From Nitrospirota bacterium (GTDB taxonomy: Bacteria > Nitrospirota > Thermodesulfovibrionia > Thermodesulfovibrionales > Dissulfurispiraceae): DNA of 64,000 bases. The stretch's first letter is position 1, and each line of letters starts with the position of its first letter. The notes under the pieces are model-generated. The model saw nothing but the letters and a program-made list of their open reading frames with translations. It had not been told where the DNA came from and ran no database searches. Position numbers and translations under genes: made by a program. Location: NCBI GenBank assembly GCA_004321915.1, contig SCQE01000021.1, positions 209,344-273,343 of the forward strand, read 5' to 3'. Positions 43,467 through 51,851 of the stretch are shown one piece after another.

Positions 43467-43976
43467 ATGAACTATCATATGCCCATGCTTATCATTCTCT
43501 TTGCCTCCCCGGCGATTATTTTAATAACGCATATGAGCCTGTCGAGGATATGGAATACGCATCCACGACAGGCTGTTGCCATAAGGGCTGCCCTTATTGG
43601 GGGGATAGCGGTTTCACTATTGCTTTCTTATTGCGTATTTTCGAAGATCCCGTCTCCTAGGGAGATGATAAGGCCGGCTTTTTATTCTGCCATTGTCTAT
43701 GGCGCGATTGCCTATGTATATTTTCATTTTTTTAATATGAGTGAAACTGCAAGAAGGATAAGAATAATGTATGAGGTTTATCAGGCAAAGTCCATATGCT
43801 GTGACAAAATTACGGATATTTACAAAACAACAGACATTATCTCCATACGTTTGAGAAGGATGACCGATATGAAGCAACTCCGATTATCACAAGGGTACTA
43901 TTCGGTCAACAGTAGAGTGCTCTATTGTGCTGCATTGCTTGTTAAGCTATGGCGAAGCATGCTCGGCTTTAAATAA
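43467..43976 (+). CDS. Small membrane protein with winged-helix-like tail (copy 2)
   Basis: A 169-residue protein. The N-terminal half has three or four hydrophobic segments; the C-terminal part (CDKITDIYKTTDIISIRLRR, QGYYSVNSRVL, ending WRSMLGF) lines up with the same region of the preceding protein (DDIAAKYNDITLVKSRIEDL..., ending YRRMIGL). The two look like diverged tandem relatives. Function unknown; a partner of the neighbouring membrane protein is possible. Confidence 0.7.
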   Translation: MNYHMPMLIILFASPAIILITHMSLSRIWNTHPRQAVAIRAALIGGIAVSLLLSYCVFSKIPSPREMIRPAFYSAIVYGAIAYVYFHFFNMSETARRIRIMYEVYQAKSICCDKITDIYKTTDIISIRLRRMTDMKQLRLSQGYYSVNSRVLYCAALLVKLWRSMLGFK

Positions 43977-43988
43977 AAAGGGCAAATT

Positions 43989-44927
43989 TTGAAGTTTTTT
44001 GAACCATCAGACAGGATTTTAGTGGTTGGCGGCGGTGGTTTTATCGGCGGCCATTTAATCAAACGATGTTTGCAAGATACAAGGAATATTGTAAGTCTTG
44101 TATTAAACGACAGAAAATCATCGGCTGGGGTTGAGACTATTAACGCCGACTTGTTGGATAGGTCAAAAATCAGCTTTGTTTTCTCAAATAAGACTTTCGA
44201 TTATGTGTTCAATCTTGGCGGATACATAGACCACACTCCGTTTTTTAAAGGCGGCAGGCGGCTCATAGAAGCTCACTTTTCAGGACTGATGAATATTATA
44301 GAGAACCTCGACCCGGCCGCTCTCAAAGGGTTTGTTCAAGTTGGAAGCAGCGACGAGTATGGCTCTGCGCCTGCCCCTCAGAGCGAGCGTTGCAGGGAAA
44401 ATCCTATCGCACCGTATTCTCTTGCCAAAGCCGCTGCAACGCATCTGGTGCAGACCCTCAGCCGCAGCGAAGGATTCCCCGGAACGGTACTCCGTTTTTT
44501 TCTTGTTTACGGACCCGGGCAGGATGAGAACAGATTCCTCCCGCAGGTTATAAAAGGGTGTCTTGATAATGTTGAGTTCAAGGCTTCGGAAGGCGGACAA
44601 CTAAGGGATTTCTGTTATGTCGAAGATGTTGTGGACGCAATGATAACTGCCGCTATAAGACCTCAGGCCAAGGGGCAAGTGATAAACATCGCATCAGGCA
44701 AGGCCGTAACCGTCAGGGAGGTAATCGAAAAAGTGGTAAATCTGACCGGCGGAGGAAAACCTCTGTGGGGGGCGCATGCTTACAGGGAAGGTGAGAATAT
44801 GGCGCTTTATGCGGAGGCATCTCTTGCCAAGAAACTGTTGGATTGGGAGGCCTCGACCGGATTGGAAGAGGGTTTGGCAAAAACCATAGAATTTTATAAA
44901 AGACGAATTGACCCGGAGGTATCGTGA
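43989..44927 (+). CDS. NAD-dependent sugar epimerase/reductase
   Basis: A 312-residue extended SDR: VVGGGGFIGGHLIKR loop, catalytic YSLAK in IAPYSLAKAAA, and VLRFFLVYGPGQDENRF. TTG start. It directly precedes the CDP-glucose genes and overlaps rfbF by 4 bases (GTGA), so reduction or epimerisation of CDP-4-keto-6-deoxyglucose is a reasonable assignment. Confidence 0.88.
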   Translation: MKFFEPSDRILVVGGGGFIGGHLIKRCLQDTRNIVSLVLNDRKSSAGVETINADLLDRSKISFVFSNKTFDYVFNLGGYIDHTPFFKGGRRLIEAHFSGLMNIIENLDPAALKGFVQVGSSDEYGSAPAPQSERCRENPIAPYSLAKAAATHLVQTLSRSEGFPGTVLRFFLVYGPGQDENRFLPQVIKGCLDNVEFKASEGGQLRDFCYVEDVVDAMITAAIRPQAKGQVINIASGKAVTVREVIEKVVNLTGGGKPLWGAHAYREGENMALYAEASLAKKLLDWEASTGLEEGLAKTIEFYKRRIDPEVS

Positions 44928-45697
44928 AAGTTGCAATTCTGGCTGGAGGTTTGGGGACAAGGCTTAGTGAGGAAACTGTTTTAAGGCCGAAGCCTATGGT
45001 CGAGGTAGGCGGCAGGCCGATCCTATGGCACATAATGAACATATACGGTTCTCACGGATTTAACGAGTTTGTGATCGCACTCGGATACAAGGGAGAGAGC
45101 ATAAAGGAATACTTCCTCAATTATTATAACTTCCAGAGCGATTTAACAGTCTCACTTGCCAATGGTGAGGTAAAGGCCTGCAAGAAGTGCTATAGGGACT
45201 GGACGGTCCATCTGATGGACACGGGGATTGACAGCATGACCGGAGGCAGGCTGCTTCGGCTTAAAGATACGCTTAAGGACGGTACCTTCATGCTTACATA
45301 CGGCGACGGTGTGAGCGACGTCAATATTGCGAAGCTGCTTGAGTTTCATAAGGCGCACGGCAAACTTGCTACTGTTACCGCGATCAGGCCGCCGGCAAGG
45401 TTCGGGGGGATGGTATTCGAAGGCGACAAGGTGGTTGAGTTTAAGGAAAAAGCACCGACAGGGCAGGGTTGGGTTAACGGAGGCTTTTTTGTTTTGGAGC
45501 CTGAGATCTTCGATTATCTTGAAAGTGATCAGACAATCCTTGAGCAGACGCCCCTTGAAAGGCTGTCTAAAGACGGCGAATTGATGGCGTATAAACATTA
45601 CGGTTTCTGGCAGTGCATGGATACGGTCAGGGACAGGCAGGTGCTCGATAAACTCTGGGAGTCCGGCGAGGCCCCTTGGAAGGTGTGGCATGATTAA
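44924..45697 (+). CDS. rfbF: Glucose-1-phosphate cytidylyltransferase
   Basis: A 257-residue nucleotidyltransferase with the RfbF signature: LAGGLGTRLSEETVLRPKPMVEVGG, the FNEFVIALGYKG block and YGDGVSDVN. It makes CDP-glucose from CTP and glucose-1-phosphate. GTG start with CGGAGGT ribosome site. Overlaps rfbG by 8 bases. Confidence 0.94.
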   Translation: MKVAILAGGLGTRLSEETVLRPKPMVEVGGRPILWHIMNIYGSHGFNEFVIALGYKGESIKEYFLNYYNFQSDLTVSLANGEVKACKKCYRDWTVHLMDTGIDSMTGGRLLRLKDTLKDGTFMLTYGDGVSDVNIAKLLEFHKAHGKLATVTAIRPPARFGGMVFEGDKVVEFKEKAPTGQGWVNGGFFVLEPEIFDYLESDQTILEQTPLERLSKDGELMAYKHYGFWQCMDTVRDRQVLDKLWESGEAPWKVWHD

Positions 45698-46796
45698 CAA
45701 GAAACTCTTTGGCGGTGTTTTTAAAGGAAAGAGAGTATTGGTAACCGGCAATACCGGTTTCAAGGGTTCATGGCTCAGTCTCTGGCTTACGCAGTTGGGC
45801 GCGGATGTTGCCGGGTTTTCGATCGGCGTGCCTACGGACCCTTCTAATTTCGAGGCGCTCGCGCTTAAAGAAAGGATTAAGCATTATCAGGGGGATGTCA
45901 GGGATATCGGAAGGCTGAAAGATGTCTTCAAGGAATTCTCTCCGGAAATTGTATTTCATCTTGCAGCTCAGGCGATTACCCGTAAGTCTTACGATGAGCC
46001 TCAAGAGACCTTCATGACGAATCTGGGCGGCACCGTGAATGTGCTCGAATGCATCCGCACAACAAGGTCGATCAAAGCCGCAGTGATAATAACCAGCGAC
46101 AAATGCTACCAGAATGTCGAATGGCTATGGGGATATAGGGAAAACGACAGGCTGGGCGGAGACGATCCGTACAGCGCCTCCAAAGGATGCGCCGAATTGG
46201 CGTTCAGCTCGTATGTTAAATCGTTTTTTTCAGGAGAAGCTTCGCCTTGTCTTACTTCGGCGCGCGCCGGCAATGTGATAGGCGGCGGTGATTGGGCGCA
46301 GGACAGGATAGTGCCTGACTGCGTCAGGGCCTTTTCTGAAAAACGGACCCTCGAGATCAGAAGTCCCGAAGCCACTAGACCGTGGCAGCATGTGCTTGAA
46401 CCGTTAAGCGGTTATCTCTCGCTTTGCGCCGCTCTTTTGGGAGACGGAAGACCGTATGCCGGGGAACCCTTTAATTTCGGGCCTTCGGCGGACACCAATA
46501 AATCGGTGAAAGAGTTGATATCGGTTTTTTCGGATATTTGGGGCGGAGGGAAATGGGAAATAAAATCTTCGGACAGTTTCAAGAAAGAATCCACGCTTCT
46601 AAAACTCAACTGCGACAAAGCTGCTCAATTGTTGAAGTGGCGGCCTGTCCTGTCCTTTGAGGAAACGATGAAGATGACTGCAGAGTGGTACAAGGCTTAT
46701 TACTCCGGGGAGAAAGATATCTTCGGTTTCACGGCAGGGCAGATTAACGAATATATCGCGCTTGCCGAGCAGAGAGGGCTTGTTTGGGCCGGATGA
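45690..46796 (+). CDS. rfbG: CDP-glucose 4,6-dehydratase
   Basis: A 368-residue extended SDR with VTGNTGFKGSWLSLWL, TSDKCYQN and YSASKGCAE, all typical of RfbG/DdhB. It converts CDP-glucose to CDP-4-keto-6-deoxyglucose. No RfbH (3-dehydrase) follows, so the branch should lead to a 6-deoxy rather than 3,6-dideoxy sugar. Its stop overlaps the cupin gene. Confidence 0.94.
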   Translation: MINKKLFGGVFKGKRVLVTGNTGFKGSWLSLWLTQLGADVAGFSIGVPTDPSNFEALALKERIKHYQGDVRDIGRLKDVFKEFSPEIVFHLAAQAITRKSYDEPQETFMTNLGGTVNVLECIRTTRSIKAAVIITSDKCYQNVEWLWGYRENDRLGGDDPYSASKGCAELAFSSYVKSFFSGEASPCLTSARAGNVIGGGDWAQDRIVPDCVRAFSEKRTLEIRSPEATRPWQHVLEPLSGYLSLCAALLGDGRPYAGEPFNFGPSADTNKSVKELISVFSDIWGGGKWEIKSSDSFKKESTLLKLNCDKAAQLLKWRPVLSFEETMKMTAEWYKAYYSGEKDIFGFTAGQINEYIALAEQRGLVWAG

Positions 46797-47227
46797 TTGA
46801 AGGAGTTTTTATACAAGAGTTGAAGCAGATACCTGACGGGAAGGGAAAGGTTATGCATATGATGAGAAGAGACTCGCCGCTGTTTACCGCATTCGGCGAA
46901 GTTTATTTCTCTGTAGTGAACCCCGGCGCTGTAAAGGCGTGGAAGAAGCATCTAAGGATGACACAGCACTTTGCCGTGCCTCAAGGCAAAATAAGGCTTG
47001 TGGTTTTCGACGATAGGCAAGGGTCTTCGACCCTAGGAAAAGTGGAGGTTATTGAAACAGGCGAAGACGCCTATAGCTTGATAAAAATCCCTCCCCTTGT
47101 ATGGTACGGGTTTAAGGGCATCTCGGAAACTCCCGCATTAATAGCCAACTGTACCGACATCCCCCACAGCGCGGAAGAAATAGAGCGGATGTCCCCCTCC
47201 GATAAGGTAATACCTTATTCTTGGTAG
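46793..47227 (+). CDS. RmlC-like 3,5-epimerase family cupin
   Basis: A 144-residue cupin of the dTDP-4-dehydrorhamnose 3,5-epimerase family (VMHMMRRDSPLF, VNPGAVKAWKKH, IPPLVWYGFKGIS). Shorter than RmlC and probably acting on a CDP-linked 4-keto sugar from RfbG. Start ATG 46793 overlaps the rfbG stop (ATGA). Confidence 0.85.
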   Translation: MIEGVFIQELKQIPDGKGKVMHMMRRDSPLFTAFGEVYFSVVNPGAVKAWKKHLRMTQHFAVPQGKIRLVVFDDRQGSSTLGKVEVIETGEDAYSLIKIPPLVWYGFKGISETPALIANCTDIPHSAEEIERMSPSDKVIPYSW

Positions 47228-47236
47228 CGCCCCTTA

Positions 47237-48178
47237 ATGTTCTCTTTATCTGAAGTTTCTCCGAAAGTAAGCATAATAATGAACTGTCTTAACTGCGCAG
47301 AATTTTTGCGCGAGGCGATAGACAGCGTTTACTCCCAAACATTTCAGAGTTGGGAGATTATTTTTTGGGACAACGCCTCGACCGATGAAAGTCCTGAGAT
47401 AGTAAAAGACTATGACGCTAAAATAAGGTATTTCAAAGGCGACGAAACCGTCCCTCTTTACAAGGCGAGAAATTTTGCTCTCGATAAGGCGCGGGGCGAA
47501 TTTATCGCGTTCCTAGACTGCGACGACTATTGGCATTCTGAAAAGCTTGCAAGACAAACGGCCCTTTTTGCGGACAACCCGGGCGTCGATTTCATTTACG
47601 GCAACTACTACATTCTGAACATGCAGGAAAACAAAACATATCAAGGGTTAAGCGGCGCGCAGCCGAGCGACCCTCTTTTCAGGAGCTTCATGTATTCGTA
47701 CCCCATAAACCTTCAGACAGTTATGCTTAGACGATCCCTTCTTGAAAAATTCGGAGGAAGCTTTGACGAAACTTTGAGGCTGTGCGGGGATTACGACCTT
47801 TTTATGCGGATGGTTTATTCATCCAGTGTTGCATACATCCCTGAGCCCTTGGTGCATTATCGGGTGCATCAGAATATGTGCAGCATGAAATATATGGAAT
47901 CGTACCCTGCCGAAATGGAATATATACTCGGAAAGTTTATGAAGCTAGGCGATGATTTTGAGGTTTCATACCGCCGTGAAATAGAGTATTTCAAGGCCAA
48001 AATAGGCTACTGGCGGGCCAGAACCGAGATGGCTAAAGGTCATCCCGACAGGGCCAGGAACGAACTCGGGCCCTACCGCCGGGTTGACTATAAGTTTTTT
48101 GTTCTTTATCTGATCACGTATCTGCCGAAATTTTTTTGGGATTGGGCCCATGGCATCGGAAGAAAAACGTATTATTGA
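47237..48178 (+). CDS. Family 2 glycosyltransferase
   Basis: A 313-residue GT2 protein: SIIMNCLNCAEFLREAIDSVYSQTF, WDNASTDES and the metal-binding FLDCDDYW, with a CGDYDLFMRM acceptor block. Cytoplasmic face of the membrane. Adds one sugar of the repeat unit. It overlaps the next gene by 29 bases. Confidence 0.92.
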   Translation: MFSLSEVSPKVSIIMNCLNCAEFLREAIDSVYSQTFQSWEIIFWDNASTDESPEIVKDYDAKIRYFKGDETVPLYKARNFALDKARGEFIAFLDCDDYWHSEKLARQTALFADNPGVDFIYGNYYILNMQENKTYQGLSGAQPSDPLFRSFMYSYPINLQTVMLRRSLLEKFGGSFDETLRLCGDYDLFMRMVYSSSVAYIPEPLVHYRVHQNMCSMKYMESYPAEMEYILGKFMKLGDDFEVSYRREIEYFKAKIGYWRARTEMAKGHPDRARNELGPYRRVDYKFFVLYLITYLPKFFWDWAHGIGRKTYY

Positions 48179-49145
48179 ACAAAAAAAATCCGCGCTTGTC
48201 ACCGGCGCTTCGGGGTTTATAGGGAGATACCTTGTCCAAGGCCTGCTTGCCGACGGGATGAAGGTTTATGCGCTCACCCGGTCCGTTTCTAAAAGCGAAA
48301 CGTTAAAGGGGACGACTATTGTAACGGGAGATATTACAGAGGGCGTTGCAATACCTGAAGATGTCTCTACCGTTTACCACTGCGCAGGCGTTATCTATAA
48401 CGAGGGGCTTATGGAGAGGGTCAACGTTATAGGCACCGAAAAGGTTGCAACTGCGGCGCAGAATAAAGGGTGCCGTTTAATTCATCTTTCGAGCGCAGGG
48501 GTTGTTGGAAATTCAGGTGATGCGAATATCGATGAGCAGAGCCCGTGCAGTCCGCAGAACCGGTATGAGAGGACAAAGCATGAGGCGGAGAATATACTGA
48601 ACCGTGCGGCCGGGAGCGGACTCAGAGTACAGATGCTGCGCCCCACGATCGTCTTCGGCATGGGCAGGGCTCCCGAGAAGGACAGCTTTCTCCAATTGAT
48701 TAGGGCGATAAAGAGCGGCCGCTACAGGCATATAGGCAAAGGGCAAGGCATTTATAACATAATTCACGCTAATGAGGTGGCGCGCGCAATGAAGGCCCTC
48801 GACGACGATAATCTTGCGAACTGCGGGACCTATTTAATCAACAATCCTTTGACCTTCGACGAATTCGCAAAAATTGCTCTTGATGAAACTGCCGGACTAA
48901 AGACATCTGTTAAATCGATTCCATATGCGGCCGCACTGCCTGCCGCCTTGTTGTTTTCGGCAGCATCTTTAATTACAGGCAAGAAGATGCCGCTTACGCT
49001 TTCGAGGTTAAAGGCATTGACCGACCGGAGGATTTTTTCTCAACGTATATTGCTCGGAAAGACGACTTACAGCCCTGAGAGGTCCGTTGAGGAATATCTA
49101 AGGCAGACCTGCAGGGAGTATCGAGAACGGGGGCTGCTTGTCTGA
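48150..49145 (+). CDS. NAD-dependent sugar epimerase/dehydratase
   Basis: A 331-residue extended SDR with VTGASGFIGRYLVQGL, SSAGVVGN and YERTK in place of the common YxxSK. A hydrophobic stretch occurs near residues 255-275. It may be an epimerase, reductase or dehydratase of a nucleotide sugar. TTG start of the next gene lies in its stop region. Confidence 0.85.
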   Translation: MASEEKRIIEQKKSALVTGASGFIGRYLVQGLLADGMKVYALTRSVSKSETLKGTTIVTGDITEGVAIPEDVSTVYHCAGVIYNEGLMERVNVIGTEKVATAAQNKGCRLIHLSSAGVVGNSGDANIDEQSPCSPQNRYERTKHEAENILNRAAGSGLRVQMLRPTIVFGMGRAPEKDSFLQLIRAIKSGRYRHIGKGQGIYNIIHANEVARAMKALDDDNLANCGTYLINNPLTFDEFAKIALDETAGLKTSVKSIPYAAALPAALLFSAASLITGKKMPLTLSRLKALTDRRIFSQRILLGKTTYSPERSVEEYLRQTCREYRERGLLV

Positions 49146-50304
49146 AAAAAAGAGAATATGCTATGTCGCGACAATAGAGATGACGGTAAAGGCATTTCTT
49201 CTCGAATATATAAGGGCCTTGAGCAGAAGCTGTGATATCACCGTTATTGCCAATACGGAGGACCCGGATTTTCTCAAATCTTTCGGCGTTGATGTAGAGG
49301 TGATTCCTCTGAAGATAGAGCGGAAGATATCTTTGCTTAAAGACTTACAGGCGCTGTTTTCTCTGTTTTCTATATTCAGGAGCAGGCGCTTCGCTATTGT
49401 GCATTCAATAATGCCTAAGTCCGGTCTTCTCTCTATGGTTGCGGGATTCGGGGCCGGGATTCCGAACAGGCTGCATACCTTTACAGGGCAGGTCTGGGCT
49501 ACCCGGACTGGTTTGAAACGCAGTCTTCTTAAGTGCATTGACCGGGTGCTGGTCTTTTTTTCGACAGCCATTCTCGTTGACAGCAACTCGCAAAGGGAAT
49601 TCTTAATGTCCGAAAAGATAGTTGCACCGGACAAATCCCTTGTTCTCGCAAAGGGGTCGATAACCGGCGTTGATACGCAGCGGTTCCGCCCTGATGCGGA
49701 CAGAAGAGGAGAGCTAAGAAGGGATCTCGGTATTTCGAAAGACGATATTGTTTTTCTTTTTCTCGGCAGGCTGACCAAGGACAAGGGACTGCTCGACCTT
49801 GCACAGGCCTTTGCCGGTTTATGTGCGAAAAAATACAACCTTAGACTTGTAGTTGTAGGTCCGGATGAAGAGGGTATGAGGGAGCGCATGTTGAACATTG
49901 CCGCTGCATATTCGACGAAGATAATATTTAAAGATTATACGGACAGACCGCAGAACTATATGGCGGCCGCCGATGTTTTTTGTCTGCCGAGCTACAGGGA
50001 GGGTTTTGGAAACGTAATAATAGAAGCCGCGGCATCGGGTAGTCCTGCAATCGGCACTAGGATATACGGCATAACGGATGCAATTGAAGACGGGATTACG
50101 GGGTTTTTATACGAACCGAGGGACATAAACTCGCTTTCGGATAAGATGCTGCTTTTTGCGGAAAATACGGCGCTCAGGCAAAAGATGGGGGAAGAGGCAA
50201 GGAAGAGAGCGGTTGAGGATTTCTCGAAGGAGAAGGTCGTTTCGGCATTGCTTGAGTTTTACGAAAAGCTTCCCGGTAAAAGCAGATTGCCTGTTGAAGG
50301 ATAA
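49138..50304 (+). CDS. Family 4 glycosyltransferase
   Basis: A 388-residue GT4 (GT-B fold) enzyme. The C-terminal half has FLFLGRLTKDKGLLDL, LPSYREGFGNVIIEAAASGSPAIGT (the EX7E motif) and ITGFLYEP. TTG start. It is probably a sugar transferase for the repeat unit, possibly the second one after initiation because it lies next to the initiating enzymes. Confidence 0.92.
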   Translation: MSEKKRICYVATIEMTVKAFLLEYIRALSRSCDITVIANTEDPDFLKSFGVDVEVIPLKIERKISLLKDLQALFSLFSIFRSRRFAIVHSIMPKSGLLSMVAGFGAGIPNRLHTFTGQVWATRTGLKRSLLKCIDRVLVFFSTAILVDSNSQREFLMSEKIVAPDKSLVLAKGSITGVDTQRFRPDADRRGELRRDLGISKDDIVFLFLGRLTKDKGLLDLAQAFAGLCAKKYNLRLVVVGPDEEGMRERMLNIAAAYSTKIIFKDYTDRPQNYMAAADVFCLPSYREGFGNVIIEAAASGSPAIGTRIYGITDAIEDGITGFLYEPRDINSLSDKMLLFAENTALRQKMGEEARKRAVEDFSKEKVVSALLEFYEKLPGKSRLPVEG

Positions 50305-50307
50305 AGA

Positions 50308-51291
50308 ATGAAGCATGTTTTAGTCACCGGCGCCAATGGATTTGTGGGACGGGCCCTTTGCGGGCGGCTCCTTAAATCCGGGTATTCCGTTACAGGAGCA
50401 TTCAGAAGTGAAGAGAGCGCGGCGCTGTCGGCAGGATTTCATGATCACCCGCTATTTAAGGCTGAGGTTGTGGGGGATATGTCTTCCTCAACAGACTGGT
50501 CTAAAGCTCTTTCAGGGGTAGATGCCGTTGTGCATCTTGCAGCGCGCGTGCATGTTATGAAAGACAGCATTTCCGATCCGTTGTCCGAATACAGGAAGGT
50601 CAATGTCGAAGCCACGACCTGTCTTGCATCGGAGGCGGCAGGTGCCGGAATCCGCAGGTTTGTGTTTTTGAGCACCATAAAAGTGAACGGCGAGTACACT
50701 ACGACAGGGCCGTTTTCGGAGAAAGACAGGCCGTCGCCGGAAGACCCTTATGCCGTATCCAAGCTCGAAGCGGAAAACGAACTTGCGCGAATATCCAAAG
50801 AGACCGGAATGGAATTTGTGATAATAAGGCCGCCGCTCGTGTATGGACCGGGGGTCAAAGGAAATCTGCTAAGGCTTATGAAACATGTCCATAGAGGGCT
50901 GCCTTTACCTTTCGGAGGGATCAGGAATGCACGCAGTCTTATAAACCTCGGCAACCTTGTTGAGGCCATAATTTTGTCCGTTGAGAAGGACAAGGCTGCA
51001 AACCAGCTCTTTCTGATAAGCGACGGGGAAGATGTTTCCACTCCGGACATTATCAGGCTGATAGCGCATGCCATGTCAAAAAATCCTAAGCTGGTAAACA
51101 TTCCCGAAGCCTGTTTTAAATTTACGGCAAAGGTTTTTCCTTTTGCAGCGCCTGCATTAGAAAGGCTTACGGGTTCTCTAAAGATTGACAGCAAGAAAAT
51201 ACGGAATATGCTTGAATGGCGTCCACAAAAGAGTGTGGCCGAAGGCATAGAGTCGATGGTGGACGACTACCTGATATCGGGAAGATCTTGA
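50308..51291 (+). CDS. UDP-4-keto-sugar reductase (WbpV/epimerase family)
   Basis: A 327-residue extended SDR: VTGANGFVGRALCGRL, HLAARVHVMKD, YAVSK and RPPLVYGPGVKGN. Together with the following phosphoglycosyl transferase and CapD/WbpM-type dehydratase it forms the set that makes UndPP-QuiNAc or UndPP-FucNAc in Pseudomonas-like pathways. The last codon overlaps the TTG start of the next gene. Confidence 0.88.
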   Translation: MKHVLVTGANGFVGRALCGRLLKSGYSVTGAFRSEESAALSAGFHDHPLFKAEVVGDMSSSTDWSKALSGVDAVVHLAARVHVMKDSISDPLSEYRKVNVEATTCLASEAAGAGIRRFVFLSTIKVNGEYTTTGPFSEKDRPSPEDPYAVSKLEAENELARISKETGMEFVIIRPPLVYGPGVKGNLLRLMKHVHRGLPLPFGGIRNARSLINLGNLVEAIILSVEKDKAANQLFLISDGEDVSTPDIIRLIAHAMSKNPKLVNIPEACFKFTAKVFPFAAPALERLTGSLKIDSKKIRNMLEWRPQKSVAEGIESMVDDYLISGRS

Positions 51292-51851
51292 TAAAGCGTC
51301 TGTTCGACATAACGGCGGCCTCGGCGCTTCTAATGCTTTCAGCGCCTGTAATGCTTCTTTTCTGGATGCTTGTAAGGTTTACATCCAAGGGGAGTGCGCT
51401 TTATTGGTCTGACCGCATCGGTAAGTACAACAAGATTTTCAGGATGCCTAAATTCAGGACTATGCGGACTGATACGCCCCCTCTCGCAACACACTTGCTT
51501 AAGGACGCGGACAGGTACATAACGCCTATAGGCGGATTTTTGCGGAAATCGAGTCTGGATGAACTGCCTCAGTTGTATAGTATAATTAAAGGCGATATGA
51601 GCTTTGTGGGGCCGAGGCCGGCGCTTTTCAACCAGAGCGACCTGATAGAGTTGAGGACCGCAAAAGGCCTGCAAATGCTCACTCCCGGACTTACGGGGTG
51701 GGCACAGGTAAACGGACGGGATGAGCTTCCTATTCCGGTGAAGGTCGAGTTTGACGAGTATTATCTTAAAAATCGTTCTATGCTGCTGGACATGAAGATT
51801 CTCTGGATGACCCTTTTCAAGGTTGTCAGGAGCGAGGGGGTGGAACATTAG
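51288..51851 (+). CDS. Initiating phosphoglycosyl transferase (PglC-like)
   Basis: A 187-residue monotopic sugar transferase. One N-terminal membrane segment (about 8-30) is followed by FRTMR, SLDELPQL with the catalytic Asp-Glu pair, SFVGPRP and PGLTGWAQVNGRDE. It transfers a sugar-1-phosphate to undecaprenyl phosphate to begin the repeat unit. TTG start; the frame extends upstream but has no good start. Confidence 0.92.
   Translation: MIKRLFDITAASALLMLSAPVMLLFWMLVRFTSKGSALYWSDRIGKYNKIFRMPKFRTMRTDTPPLATHLLKDADRYITPIGGFLRKSSLDELPQLYSIIKGDMSFVGPRPALFNQSDLIELRTAKGLQMLTPGLTGWAQVNGRDELPIPVKVEFDEYYLKNRSMLLDMKILWMTLFKVVRSEGVEH

Noticed and set aside
43989..47227. Abequose/paratose/tyvelose-type 3,6-dideoxyhexose pathway
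   Set aside because: No RfbH with its iron-sulphur motif is present; the DegT proteins at 11888 and 21780 belong to other branches.
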